DNA from: Parasphingopyxis sp.
Lineage (GTDB): Bacteria > Pseudomonadota > Alphaproteobacteria > Sphingomonadales > Sphingomonadaceae
NCBI RefSeq assembly: GCF_028279465.1
Contig: NZ_JANQNS010000016.1
Location: 1-47,367, forward strand
Direction: 5' to 3'
Length of the DNA stretch: 47,367 nt
In this document: positions 8,912 to 17,925 of the stretch, in pieces
Numbering within the stretch: the first letter of the stretch is position 1
Layout: each line of letters starts with the position of its first letter
The notes under the pieces: generated by a model
The model's database searches: none
What the model was told of the DNA's origin: nothing
Seen by the model: only the letters and a program-made list of their open reading frames with translations
Made by a program: the position numbers and the translations under genes

Positions 8912-9757
8912 TCAGATTTCGATCGCCGCGCGGTACCGTCGGCTACAGGGTACGGTTTCGCCGCCCTTGAGCGTCAGCACCAGATCGCCGCTGCCCGACG
9001 GGGCGCTTTCGACGATCTTGTCGCGGTTGACGAGCCATGAGCGGTGGACGCGCGCGACATCAATGCCGGCATCGCGGAGCAGCCCTTCCACCCCGGCAAG
9101 CGTCGCGCGCGCGAAATGCGTCTGGTCGCCAGCGGCGACTTCGACATAATTGCCGGCCGATTTCGCATGGCGAAACGCGGCGGCATCGAAGCGCATCGTT
9201 CGCCCGCCGCATTTGAGTGTGATGAGCTGCGATTCGCGCGCATCTCTGCGCGCCGCTTCCAGTTCGCGCTGCTGTTCCATCAGCATCCGGAACATCGTCA
9301 TCGAGGCGGCGATGACGGCATAGGTCAGCAGGTCCTTGCGAAACTCATAGACGAACAGCGCGGCGAGGGACTCGGACGGCAGATAGGCGCGGTCCAGGAT
9401 CGGCGGGAACAGCGCGAGCCGCAGTCCCGTCATCAGCGCGATATGCAGTGTTGAAAAAATCGCCGCCGCAGCCAGATGCCCGGCGATCCAGAGCGGCAGC
9501 CCGCGATCGGGGAGCCGCCACGCCCCGGTCAGTAGGACGATGAAGGGCGCCAGCGCGACGATGGCCGCGACGCTGGTCAACTCGGTCAGCCATTGCTGGG
9601 CCGGTTCGACGAGCAGCCCGGTGCGCCTCATATCGGCGATGTCGGACAGCGCGTTCACGGCAGCGATCGCAATCCCCACGAGTGCGATCGCGATCATGGC
9701 GTAGAGCATGATGCGGCGTTCGAAACGTCCTTCGGTTTCGGCCGCGCTCAGCACCAT
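8912..9757 (-). CDS. Membrane-bound LytTR family transcription regulator
   Basis: A 281-residue protein. The first 150 residues contain about four hydrophobic helices (IMLYAMIAIALVGIAIAAVN, SVAAIVALAPFIVLLTGA, LWIAGHLAAAAIF, LLTYAVIAASMTMF). A short coiled-coil linker (EQQRELEAARRDARES) leads to a C-terminal LytTR DNA-binding domain with AAFRHAKSAGNYVEV, the FARATLAGVEGLL strand-helix and VHRSWLVNRDKI. It probably senses an envelope signal and regulates nearby genes, most obviously the divergent acyltransferase gene across a 139-bp spacer. ATG 9757 is chosen; the frame is open further upstream to 9898 but that extension is arginine-rich and overlaps the divergent promoter region. Confidence 0.85.
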   Translation of the reverse strand: MVLSAAETEGRFERRIMLYAMIAIALVGIAIAAVNALSDIADMRRTGLLVEPAQQWLTELTSVAAIVALAPFIVLLTGAWRLPDRGLPLWIAGHLAAAAIFSTLHIALMTGLRLALFPPILDRAYLPSESLAALFVYEFRKDLLTYAVIAASMTMFRMLMEQQRELEAARRDARESQLITLKCGGRTMRFDAAAFRHAKSAGNYVEVAAGDQTHFARATLAGVEGLLRDAGIDVARVHRSWLVNRDKIVESAPSGSGDLVLTLKGGETVPCSRRYRAAIEI

Positions 9758-9896
9758 CGCCGCTCGTCCCTGTGGCTTGCCGCTCGTCCCGGCGCATCGC
9801 CGTTCGTCCTCGACAGTCGCGTTCCGGCCCGGATTTCTGGGATTTCTTCTCGACACACGCCAGTCATGATGCCGCCAAGCCGAAAGGAGACGCCGC

Positions 9897-11090
9897 ATGG
9901 CACTGCTTGCCGAACCGATCGCCGACAGCCGCCGCTACGATCTCGACTGGCTGCGCTTCGGCGCCTTCGCGCTGCTGATCTTCTACCATATCGGCATGTT
10001 CTATGTGACATGGGGCTGGCACGTCAAAAGCGTCTATGCCTCGCCGGCGGCCGAGCCGCTGATGAGCCTGCTCAACCCGTGGCGACTGGCGTTGCTCTTC
10101 TTCATCTCGGGCGTCGCCGTGCGCTTCGCGTCGGACAAGATGGCGTCGGGGGCCTTCGCCGCGAGCCGGCTCAGGCGGCTCGGTCTTCCGATCCTGTTCG
10201 GCATGACGGTCGTCGTCGCACCGCAGACTTATTTCGAGCTTATCCAGGATGGCACGATGCCGCCCGGCTATCTGGCCTTTTACGGCGAGTATATCGTGCC
10301 GATGGGGCCTTGGGAGATGATCACCCCGACCTGGAACCATCTCTGGTATGTGGTTTACCTGCTCGTCTACATCCTGCTGCTCGCACCTTTTCTGAAGCCG
10401 CTGTCGCGCTTCGCAGCCGGGCGGGGCGCGGAGTGGTTTGGAAAGGCGCTCGGCCATCCCGTCTCGCTGCTGCTGGTCGTGACCGCCCCATTCGTTTTCT
10501 ATGCGGCCGTCTTCGGAGATCGCTTTCCAGAAACGCATGCCCTGTTCGATGACTGGCACAATCACGCCAATCGTTTCACGATTTTCCTGATCGGCTATTT
10601 CGCCGCGAAGAATGCGCGTTTCTGGAAAGCCGTGGGCCGCGCACTGCCCCTGGCGGCCATCGTCGCCGCTGCGATCGGCGCGATCATTCTCGTCTACACG
10701 ATGGTGCCGGGGTTTCGCGAAGAACACCGGCTCGGCCCTATCGTCGGGACGACGCTGATGACGCTCTACGCCTGGTCGGTGATCGTGCTGCTCATGGGGC
10801 TGGGGCAGCGTTTCCTCAACCGGGATTCGAAACCGCTACGCTACCTCACCGAAGCGATCTTCCCCTATTATATCCTGCACCAGACGATCATCGTGATCGC
10901 GGGTTTCTACCTGACGCAGCTTGCGCTCGGCGCCTGGCCGGAGTTCCTGCTGCTGGTGCTGACCACCGTCGGCGGATGTGTGCTGCTGCACGAATATGCG
11001 ATCCGGCGGATCGGCTGGCTACGCCCGTTATTCGGTCTCAAGCCAGCGAGGAAGGCTGAGTCTCTGTCTGCTGTGGCTTGCACCAGCTGA
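9897..11090 (+). CDS. Acyltransferase 3 (OpgC/MdoC-like) membrane protein
   Basis: A 397-residue polytopic membrane protein with around ten hydrophobic helices. The N-terminus RRYDLDWLRFGAFALLIFYH contains the DxxR motif and His of acyltransferase-3 proteins. Then come LALLFFISGVAVRFA and later the FPYYILHQTIIVIAG segment that closes the family fold. These enzymes move acyl groups across the inner membrane onto sugars or glycans; OpgC, which succinylates periplasmic glucans, is the nearest well-known relative by pattern. The true acceptor is unknown. It is divergent from the LytTR gene, an arrangement that I recall as recurrent in sphingomonads and that suggests direct regulation. AAAGGAG precedes the ATG. 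Confidence 0.85.
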   Translation: MALLAEPIADSRRYDLDWLRFGAFALLIFYHIGMFYVTWGWHVKSVYASPAAEPLMSLLNPWRLALLFFISGVAVRFASDKMASGAFAASRLRRLGLPILFGMTVVVAPQTYFELIQDGTMPPGYLAFYGEYIVPMGPWEMITPTWNHLWYVVYLLVYILLLAPFLKPLSRFAAGRGAEWFGKALGHPVSLLLVVTAPFVFYAAVFGDRFPETHALFDDWHNHANRFTIFLIGYFAAKNARFWKAVGRALPLAAIVAAAIGAIILVYTMVPGFREEHRLGPIVGTTLMTLYAWSVIVLLMGLGQRFLNRDSKPLRYLTEAIFPYYILHQTIIVIAGFYLTQLALGAWPEFLLLVLTTVGGCVLLHEYAIRRIGWLRPLFGLKPARKAESLSAVACTS

Positions 11091-11129
11091 ATCATAGCGC
11101 GCATACGATGCCGGCATGTCTGCGCGTCC

Positions 11130-12674
11130 TTACAGCATCCACTCGACCGGCAGCCAGCTCATGAAATGGGCCATGCCGCGTTCGAAAGCGCCGGTATTGG
11201 GTTCCGTGTCATGCGTGATGGTTTCGCCATCTTCGCCGGCTTCGGTCCAGACGATCTCGTTCTCGTCGCTCAATGACAGTCGATAGAAGAGGTCGTTGCG
11301 GTCAAGTGCGCGCGATAGGGCGGTGGCGATCGCCGGGCTTTCGATCAGAAACCCCATCTCGGTGTTGAGCGAGGCCGAGCGCGGATCGAAATTGAACGAG
11401 CCGATGAAAATGCGTTCCCCGTCAATTGCGAAAGTCTTGGCGTGGAGGCTCGACTGCGAGCCCGTGAACAGCTGGGTTTGCGCCGGATCGGGCGTACCGG
11501 GTTGCCCGCGTAACTCCATCACCTCGGCGCCGGCGCGCACCAGACGGTTGCGATAGCCCATCCAGGCGCTGTGTACGGGCGCGACATCGGTTGCCTCGAG
11601 TGAGTTGGTCACCAGCCGGACGCGCACGCCATCGGCCAGATACGTTTCGAACAACTCCGTCCCGATTTCGCCGGGAATGAGATAGGCCGAAACAAGGTCG
11701 ACGCTTTCTCTCGGCTGCTGCAAGAGCGCCGGCAATTGCCCGACCAACAGTTCATCCTGCTCCGCTTCGCCCAGTCCTTTGGCCGGATCGTCGCTGATGA
11801 GCGTCAGATTGACCCATTCGAACAAATCCTCGCCAGCGATGACGCGCGAGAGCACCGGCGCGTTCGCAACGACCCGGCTATATTCCGAACCGAGCGCGTC
11901 TTCCCGCGCCGTCGCGGCGGCGGCGGCAAGTTCTTCCCGCCCGTCGTCCGAAGCGGGCAGGATGTCGGCGGCTTCATAGGAGGAGCCGCTTGTCCAATAG
12001 CGGTCGAAATTATCCGAGACATCGATCGCGGCGGGCCCCACGGCGAGCACGTCGAGATCGAAATAGGTGACGCCGTCGCCATAGGCGAAATAGATATCGC
12101 CGATATTGCGCCCGCCGATCACCGTGGCGACGCCGTCCACAGTCATCGACTTGTTGTGCATCCGCCGGTTCAGCCGGAAGAAATCGAAGCCATAGGAGAG
12201 GAGCTTGGGGCTGCGCATCGTGAACGGATTGAAGATGCGGACCTCGACATTCTCCATCGCGTTTAGGTCGGCCAGCACATTGTCGAGGCCGGGAATGCCA
12301 TTGTCGTCGAGCAGCATCCGGACCCGCACTCCGCGCTCGGCGGCCGCACGCAGCTCGTCGAGCAATAGCCAGCCAGTCGTGTCGGTCTGCCAGATATAAT
12401 ATTGGACATCGATCGTCTCTTCGGCGGCGCGGGCGAGCAATAGTCGGGCGGCCAGCGCGTCGCGTCCGTCGGCCAGCGGGACGATCCCGCTGCGGCCCGG
12501 ATTCTCGGCGATATGCGGCAGGAAGGCGGCGCCCAGCCGGGTATCCTCGCTCGTCGGGATGGCCATCGAGGCTTCGCCTTCGGGTAGCGGCGGCAGGGGA
12601 TGGGTAAGTCGCAATATGACAAGTGCCACGGCGACAACCGCGACGACCCCGAACAAAATCTTGAGAAACCGCAT
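11130..12674 (-). CDS. Phospholipase D family / ClsC-like cardiolipin synthase
   Basis: A 514-residue protein with an N-terminal membrane anchor (LKILFGVVAVVAVALVIL, residues about 4-21) and two PLD repeats. The first HKD motif is HNKSMTVDGVATVIGGRNIG (about 180) and the second HAKTFAIDGERIFIGSFNF (about 415). The segment VQYYIWQTDTTGWLLLDEL and overall length resemble E. coli YmdC/ClsC, which joins phosphatidylglycerol and phosphatidylethanolamine into cardiolipin. A transphosphatidylase at the inner membrane, facing the periplasm, is therefore likely. ATG 12674 is preferred over 12728 because it places the anchor at the extreme N-terminus. It is divergent from the FAH-like gene across about 210 bp. 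Confidence 0.85.
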   Translation of the reverse strand: MRFLKILFGVVAVVAVALVILRLTHPLPPLPEGEASMAIPTSEDTRLGAAFLPHIAENPGRSGIVPLADGRDALAARLLLARAAEETIDVQYYIWQTDTTGWLLLDELRAAAERGVRVRMLLDDNGIPGLDNVLADLNAMENVEVRIFNPFTMRSPKLLSYGFDFFRLNRRMHNKSMTVDGVATVIGGRNIGDIYFAYGDGVTYFDLDVLAVGPAAIDVSDNFDRYWTSGSSYEAADILPASDDGREELAAAAATAREDALGSEYSRVVANAPVLSRVIAGEDLFEWVNLTLISDDPAKGLGEAEQDELLVGQLPALLQQPRESVDLVSAYLIPGEIGTELFETYLADGVRVRLVTNSLEATDVAPVHSAWMGYRNRLVRAGAEVMELRGQPGTPDPAQTQLFTGSQSSLHAKTFAIDGERIFIGSFNFDPRSASLNTEMGFLIESPAIATALSRALDRNDLFYRLSLSDENEIVWTEAGEDGETITHDTEPNTGAFERGMAHFMSWLPVEWML

Positions 12675-12883
12675 CGTGAAAGCTCTCTTGGGACAGTGAC
12701 TTATCGGGGTTGAACGCTTCCTATACACGTTTGCCGGACTTTTGCGCGATCTGATTGTGATGGCGAATCTTCAGAACAGATAGCGGATCAGGTCGCTGCG
12801 TCCCCTGTTCGCATTGAAACCACCGCGCTTTGCGCCAGTGCGCCTGCCCCGTTATGGCGATAGCCAGAGCGGGGGAGGGCCGG

Positions 12884-14077
12884 ATGGCGCGCAGGATTGC
12901 AATCACGATATTCGCCATCGTCGCATTGGGCGCGATCATCCTGTTTGCGCTCTGGGCAACATCCCCGGACCCGCGCGGCAATGCCGCAACCTTCGAGGAT
13001 AGCGAACTGGAATCCGCGATCCGCCCGCTGGACGAAGCCGTAACGCTAGCGCGGATGGAGCGGCCCGGGGGCGATATCGCGACCCTTCTGGTCCTCGATT
13101 TCGACGGGAACGCGGCGACGGTTGTCGATCTGGAAACGCTCGGTGCGGTTCCGTCTGATGACCCTTTCGAGGCGCTGGCCAGTGTCGACGGTGATGATCT
13201 GGCCTCGCGGGTCACGGGCGATATCGTGCGCGAGACCGTCTCCATGGATGATTTGCTGCCTGCGGCCGGCTCGGGCGACCGTCATATCGCGACCGGCACC
13301 AATTTCCCCGAGCATGCCGAAGAGGCGTCGAGCGACTCTGTTTTTCGCTTTCCCAAGTTCGGCACCGCGACACCGGCACGGACAACGGTGACAGCCGAGC
13401 CCGATGTCATGCTCGATTACGAGATCGAGATGTGCATGATCTTCGATCGCCCGATCCGTGCGCTTGAGGATTTCGACGCGGCGGCGAAAGGCTTTTTCCT
13501 CTGCGGCGATTTCACGGACCGGTCGACGCTGATCCGGTTGATCGATCCCGACAATCTGGATTCCGGTCACGGCTTCAGCGACGCGAAAAGCGGCCCCGGT
13601 TTCTACCCGGCCGGTGCGTTTCTCGTGATCCCGCGCGACTGGCGCGCTTTCATCGCCGAAGAGCGGATGACGACGCATGTGAATGACGAGCGGCGCCAGG
13701 ATGCGCGGGGCGGGGAGATGACGCTCGATTTCCGGGAACTGACGGAACAGGCGCTGGCGGACATGGCCGAACCCCGCTTTCTGTATCAGGATGACTATTA
13801 TCACCTCTCGCCCGAACCCGAGATACGCGAAGGCATGACGCTGATGTCCGGGACGTCCGAGGGCGTTATTTTTACGCCGCCGACGCGCGCGGACATTATC
13901 GAGGGCGGGCTATGGCATCTCTTTTCCGGGCGGCTGTTCGAAGGCGAGACGCTGACATCGTCGGTGATCGAGGTGTTTATTGGCAATGAGCTGGAAACCG
14001 GCCACTTCCTGCAGCCGGGCGATATCGTACACTATCGCTCCAGCTCGATGGGCGATATCGTGATTGCGGTCGAATAG
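12884..14077 (+). CDS. Membrane-anchored fumarylacetoacetate hydrolase-like protein
   Basis: A 397-residue protein with one N-terminal membrane segment (IAITIFAIVALGAIILFALW, about 5-24) followed by a large domain. Its C-terminal part has features of the FAH fold. These are LDYEIEMCMIFDRPI, where the Glu residues correspond to metal ligands, CGDFTDRSTL, and the closing GHFLQPGDIVHYRSSSMGDI, which matches the family's PGDxV...G ending. FAH-family enzymes cleave or decarboxylate diketo acids in the cytoplasm; a signal-anchored form is unusual and the substrate is unknown. The ATG at 12884 has a strong GGGGGAGGG upstream; an earlier frame from 12830 would bury the anchor. No neighbour indicates a pathway. 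Confidence 0.7.
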   Translation: MARRIAITIFAIVALGAIILFALWATSPDPRGNAATFEDSELESAIRPLDEAVTLARMERPGGDIATLLVLDFDGNAATVVDLETLGAVPSDDPFEALASVDGDDLASRVTGDIVRETVSMDDLLPAAGSGDRHIATGTNFPEHAEEASSDSVFRFPKFGTATPARTTVTAEPDVMLDYEIEMCMIFDRPIRALEDFDAAAKGFFLCGDFTDRSTLIRLIDPDNLDSGHGFSDAKSGPGFYPAGAFLVIPRDWRAFIAEERMTTHVNDERRQDARGGEMTLDFRELTEQALADMAEPRFLYQDDYYHLSPEPEIREGMTLMSGTSEGVIFTPPTRADIIEGGLWHLFSGRLFEGETLTSSVIEVFIGNELETGHFLQPGDIVHYRSSSMGDIVIAVE

Positions 14078-14128
14078 ACGAGTGCGGTTCTTGTTTTGAG
14101 CGTATATCCCGTTCAAACAGGCAGCGCT

Positions 14129-14210
14129 CGTCACCCCAGCGAAAGCTCGGATCTCAGGCGGATAGGCACGGCGTTTGTGGCCGGAGATTCCAGCTTTCGC
14201 TGGAATGACG
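14129..14210. repeat. REP-like inverted repeat
   Basis: The spacer carries an imperfect palindrome: CGTCACCCCAGCGAAAGCTC on the left and CCAGCTTTCGCTGGAATGACG-type sequence on the right, about 80 bp in all. It has the GTCATTCC-stem form of repetitive extragenic palindromes common in alphaproteobacteria and resembles the element at 33084-33173. It lies between convergent genes and may also act in termination. Confidence 0.65.
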
Positions 14211-14241
14211 GATTGTGAGTCTGTGGCTTGGGGCCGGACTT

Positions 14242-14823
14242 TTAAAACAGATAGCGTATCGCGACGAACCCGCCGACGAGCAACACACCGGCCAGCGCGG
14301 TCAGCATCCCGAAATAGCGTTCGATGAACGCTTTCATCGGCTCGCCGAATTTCCAGAGCAACGCCGCGACGAGGAAAAAGCGCGCGCCGCGGGCGATGAT
14401 CGCGGCGGGGATCAAGATATGGAGCGGGAGGCCCGTGGCGCCGGCCGCAATCGTGATCACCTTGAAGGGCAGGGGCGTGAACCCGGCCAGCAGGACGATG
14501 ATCCAGCCCTGTTCGTTGAAATTGGTCGCGAAGCTCTCGAAATCGCCGGTATAGCCGTAAAATTCGATGATCGGCTGGCCGACCGTCTCGAACAGGAAAT
14601 AGCCGATCGCATAGCCCAGCACCGCGCCGAGCACCGAAGTGATCGTGCAGATCGTCGCATAGCGAAACGCCTTGTCAGGCCGGGACAGGCACATCGGCAG
14701 CAGCATCACGTCCGGCGGGATCGGGAAGAAACTCGATTCCACGAAGGACACGCCGCCGAGCCAGCGCTCGGCCTGGCGGTGCGCGGCTTTCTCCAGCGTC
14801 CAGTGGTAGAGGCGTTTCAGCAT
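14242..14823 (-). CDS. YqaA family (DedA/SNARE-associated) membrane protein
   Basis: A 193-residue inner-membrane protein with hydrophobic segments at about 50-75, 105-125, 128-150 and 170-190. It has the family features SFVESSFFPIPPDVMLLPMC near the N-terminus and AGFTPLPFKVITIAAGATGL later. These two re-entrant, Pro-containing stretches are characteristic of the DedA/YqaA (VTT) superfamily, whose better-studied members move phospholipids or undecaprenyl phosphate between leaflets. This member's substrate is unknown. It is transcribed alone, with its start at the edge of an AT-rich spacer shared with the divergent TonB receptor gene. Confidence 0.85.
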   Translation of the reverse strand: MLKRLYHWTLEKAAHRQAERWLGGVSFVESSFFPIPPDVMLLPMCLSRPDKAFRYATICTITSVLGAVLGYAIGYFLFETVGQPIIEFYGYTGDFESFATNFNEQGWIIVLLAGFTPLPFKVITIAAGATGLPLHILIPAAIIARGARFFLVAALLWKFGEPMKAFIERYFGMLTALAGVLLVGGFVAIRYLF

Positions 14824-14854
14824 GGGCGCGCCTTATAGGCACCGCATCGAAAAG

Positions 14855-14892
14855 GGAAATACGGGTAGGGCGGATAGGAAATACGGGTAGGG
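14855..14892. repeat. 22-bp-period direct repeat upstream of the TonB receptor
   Basis: The 16-base word GGAAATACGGGTAGGG occurs at 14855-14870 and again at 14877-14892, a centre-to-centre spacing of 22 bp, close to two helical turns. It lies between the divergent YqaA and TonB receptor genes and could be a pair of regulator sites. No known motif is recognised. Confidence 0.5.
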
Positions 14893-15061
14893 GCGAAATC
14901 GCCGAATTCCCGGCGACCTTCGGAATAACAACAGCTTACCGATAACCCTTAGATGCGCGTCAACAATATATAACAAATGCGTCATTGGGTCGTCATGAAA
15001 ACACCACCCAAGCGAAACCTTCGTCGCCTAGGCGCGGTGCAGGCATCAATGGGGTAACATC

Positions 15062-17911
15062 ATGAGCGATTCTCTGTTCGCACGGCGTTCCGTGCGTCTT
15101 CTTTCCGCTTTGGCCGTATCGACGGCCATCGTCTCGCCGGCTGTTGCCGGCACCATCGTCGGCACCGTGATCGACGCGACGGATACGCGGGCGCTGCAAT
15201 CGGCGCAGGTGCGAATCCTCGAGCTCGACCGAACGGCGTTGGCCGAACGCGACGGGCGGTTCCGCTTCGCCGACGTTCCGGCGGGCAATTATACGCTCGA
15301 AACCCGGTATGTCGGCGCCGAAACGGTGACGACGCAGATCACGGTTCCAGAGACCGGCACGGTCACCGCGAACATTGTGGTCGGCATGCCCGACAATGCG
15401 ATCCTCGTTATCGGGCAGCGCGCAAACCAGGCGAGCGCGCTCTCCCGCCAGCGCGAGGCGGATGGCGTCAGCTCGGTCCTCACCCGCGATGCCATCGGCC
15501 AGTTTCCGGATCAGAATGTTGCGGAATCGCTGCGCCGCCTGCCGGGCCTCAACGTGCTCAACGACCAGGGCGAGGGCCGCTTTGTTTCGGTGCGCGGGCT
15601 CGACCCGAACCTCAACTCCTCCTCGATCAACGGGACGCGTATTCCATCGCCCGAAGCAGACGTACGCGCCGTTGCCCTCGACGTGATTTCCTCGGACCTC
15701 ATCGAATCGATCGAAGTCCGCAAGACGCTGACGCCCGATATGGACGCCGACACGATCGGCGCCTCGATCGACATTCAGACGGTCGCCTCGTTCGACAGCC
15801 GCAGCGATTTCCTCTCGCTGCGTGCTGAAGCGAGCTGGAATGAACTGTCGGATTCGATCACGCCGAAAGCGAGCCTCGATTTCTCGACCGCGCTCTCCGA
15901 CAGTTTCGGCATTTCGGGCGGTATCTCCTATTATCTGCGCGAGTTCGAAACCGACAATGTCGAGGCCGATGGCTGGACGACCGGCGATGACGGCACGGAT
16001 TTCGTCGAGGAGATCGAGTATCGCGATTATGACGTTGAGCGCGAACGGATCAGCGCGTCGCTCTCGCTCGATTTCCGGCCGAGCGACAGTACGACGCTCT
16101 TCGCGCGGGGCCTGTGGAGTCAGTTCGATGATCAGGAATTCCGCCGCCGGCTGATTTTCGATGTCGGCGATTTCGATCAGGTCTCTGCTGGGTCCGGTAA
16201 TCTGGTCTCCTTCTCCGATAGCGAAGAGGAAATCGCGGTCGAGCGGGACATCAAGGACCGGTTCGAGCGGCAGCGTATCTGGTCGATCAGTATCGGCGGC
16301 GAGACCGAAACCGGCCCATGGACGATCGATTATCAGGGCAGCTTCTCCCGGTCCTCGGAGTTCGAGAACGGGTCTGTCGACCCGGCGACCTTTGCCCGCG
16401 ATTTCGACGATGAAGGGTTCGGCGTTGCGTTCGACTATACCAATCCGATGATCCCGACCTATGCGGTTACGGGCGGTCAGAGCCTGTTCTTCGACGCGAG
16501 CGAATTCGAACTGGACGAGATCGAATTTACGGCCTTGTCGGACTCGGTCGATGAGGAATGGATGGCCCGGCTTAACGTCGCCCATGTCTTCCCGACGACC
16601 AGCGGCGATTTCACCGTTCAGACCGGCGTGCAGGGCCGGTGGCGCGACAAGATGTTCGACGGCACAGTCGAATATTATGAGAATGACGCGCTGGTGCTGC
16701 GCGATTTTGTCGGCCCGCCGACGTTCCGGCTGGCCAATATCGCGCCGGCCGCGGCGGATAGCCGGATCAGCAATTTCTTCTTCAATAATCGCGGCGCGTT
16801 CGAGCTGCAGGAAATCGATACGCAGTTCGATTCGAACGTCGAAGATTATATGAACCAGGAAGATATTTATGCCGGCTATCTGCTCGGCCGTTGGGACAGC
16901 GATACGCTGCGCGTGATCGGCGGCGTCCGCGTCGAGCTGACCGAAAACCAGATCAATGCGAACACCACGGAGCTGCTCGACGAGATCGCCGAGGAAGATC
17001 CTATCACAGGCGAAGATATTGTTATCCGCGAGGAACAGGTGATCGTCACGCCGAACAGCTTCTCGCGCAGCTATACCGATTGGCTGCCGAGCCTGAACAT
17101 CCGCTGGGAGCCGATCGACAATCTCGTTTTCCGCGCCGCCGGTTATCGCAGCCTCGTGCGCCCCAATCTCGCCGATCTCGCGCCGATCTTCGCGGTCGAG
17201 GAAAATGATGAGGAGGAACGCGAGGGCGAGTTCGGCAACCCGAACCTGCTGCCCTATGAAGCGTGGAACTTCGATGCTTCGATCGAATATTATTTCAGCT
17301 CGAACGGCGCGATCTCGGCCAATATCTTTTATAAGGATATCGAGAATTTCATCGTCGATTTCTTCGACAGTGACGGCGGCACGTTCAACGGCGTGGCGTT
17401 CGATGAAGCGGTGATCCCGATCAACGGGGAAAGCGCGGAGGTTTTCGGCTTCGAGTTCAGCTTCGCCCAGGCCTTCACCTTCCTGCCGCACCCGCTGGAC
17501 GGGCTGCTCTTCAACTTCAACTATACCTATACCGACGCGGAAGGGACGGTGCTGGACGAGGATAATAATCCGCGCGTGATTCCGCTCCCGGCCTCGTCGC
17601 AGAACACTTTCAACGCCGTGCTCGGCTATGAATCCGGACCGTTCAGCATCCGCATCGCGGGCACCTATCGCGACCTCTATCTCGACGAGCTCGGCAGCTC
17701 GCCCGATACGGACCGCTACGTGCAGGACCATTTCCAGCTCGACGCGAGCGCGCGCTTTACCGCGACCGAGAATCTCCAATTCTTCTGGGAGTGGATCAAC
17801 ATCACGGACGAACCCTATTTCGCCTATCAGAATTTCAACGGCAGCCGGCGGCTTCTCCAATATGAAGAATATAACTGGACGATGAAGTTCGGCGCGCGTC
17901 TGCGATTCTGA
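15062..17911 (+). CDS. TonB-dependent outer-membrane receptor
   Basis: A 949-residue protein with a signal peptide ending near VSPAVAGTI. It then has a CarboxypepD-regulatory-like beta-sandwich (about 30-110, GTVIDATDTRALQSAQVRIL), a plug domain (about 125-240, IGQFPDQNVAESLRRLPGLN, the VSVRGLDPNLN loop) and a 22-strand barrel. The barrel has the C-terminal ending WTMKFGARLRF, a final Phe as required for outer-membrane insertion. It takes up a bulky substrate using TonB energy. The phytase lipoprotein gene starts 15 bases downstream, so the substrate may be inositol phosphates or their products. The preceding AT-rich 230 bp presumably holds the promoter. The antisense strand is open for 986 codons but shows no protein features. 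Confidence 0.92.
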   Translation: MSDSLFARRSVRLLSALAVSTAIVSPAVAGTIVGTVIDATDTRALQSAQVRILELDRTALAERDGRFRFADVPAGNYTLETRYVGAETVTTQITVPETGTVTANIVVGMPDNAILVIGQRANQASALSRQREADGVSSVLTRDAIGQFPDQNVAESLRRLPGLNVLNDQGEGRFVSVRGLDPNLNSSSINGTRIPSPEADVRAVALDVISSDLIESIEVRKTLTPDMDADTIGASIDIQTVASFDSRSDFLSLRAEASWNELSDSITPKASLDFSTALSDSFGISGGISYYLREFETDNVEADGWTTGDDGTDFVEEIEYRDYDVERERISASLSLDFRPSDSTTLFARGLWSQFDDQEFRRRLIFDVGDFDQVSAGSGNLVSFSDSEEEIAVERDIKDRFERQRIWSISIGGETETGPWTIDYQGSFSRSSEFENGSVDPATFARDFDDEGFGVAFDYTNPMIPTYAVTGGQSLFFDASEFELDEIEFTALSDSVDEEWMARLNVAHVFPTTSGDFTVQTGVQGRWRDKMFDGTVEYYENDALVLRDFVGPPTFRLANIAPAAADSRISNFFFNNRGAFELQEIDTQFDSNVEDYMNQEDIYAGYLLGRWDSDTLRVIGGVRVELTENQINANTTELLDEIAEEDPITGEDIVIREEQVIVTPNSFSRSYTDWLPSLNIRWEPIDNLVFRAAGYRSLVRPNLADLAPIFAVEENDEEEREGEFGNPNLLPYEAWNFDASIEYYFSSNGAISANIFYKDIENFIVDFFDSDGGTFNGVAFDEAVIPINGESAEVFGFEFSFAQAFTFLPHPLDGLLFNFNYTYTDAEGTVLDEDNNPRVIPLPASSQNTFNAVLGYESGPFSIRIAGTYRDLYLDELGSSPDTDRYVQDHFQLDASARFTATENLQFFWEWINITDEPYFAYQNFNGSRRLLQYEEYNWTMKFGARLRF

Positions 17912-17925
17912 TAGAGGTTTCCGCC

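Noticed and set aside
8912-9898. Longer N-terminal form of the LytTR protein from 9898
   Set aside because: The extra 47 residues are Arg-rich low-complexity sequence overlapping the divergent gene's start and ribosome site; ATG 9757 gives a normal membrane-domain start.
11091-11129. Terminator between acyltransferase and PLD genes
   Set aside because: The CGCGCA...TGCGCG symmetry has a long loop and no T-run on either strand, so it is not strong enough to call.
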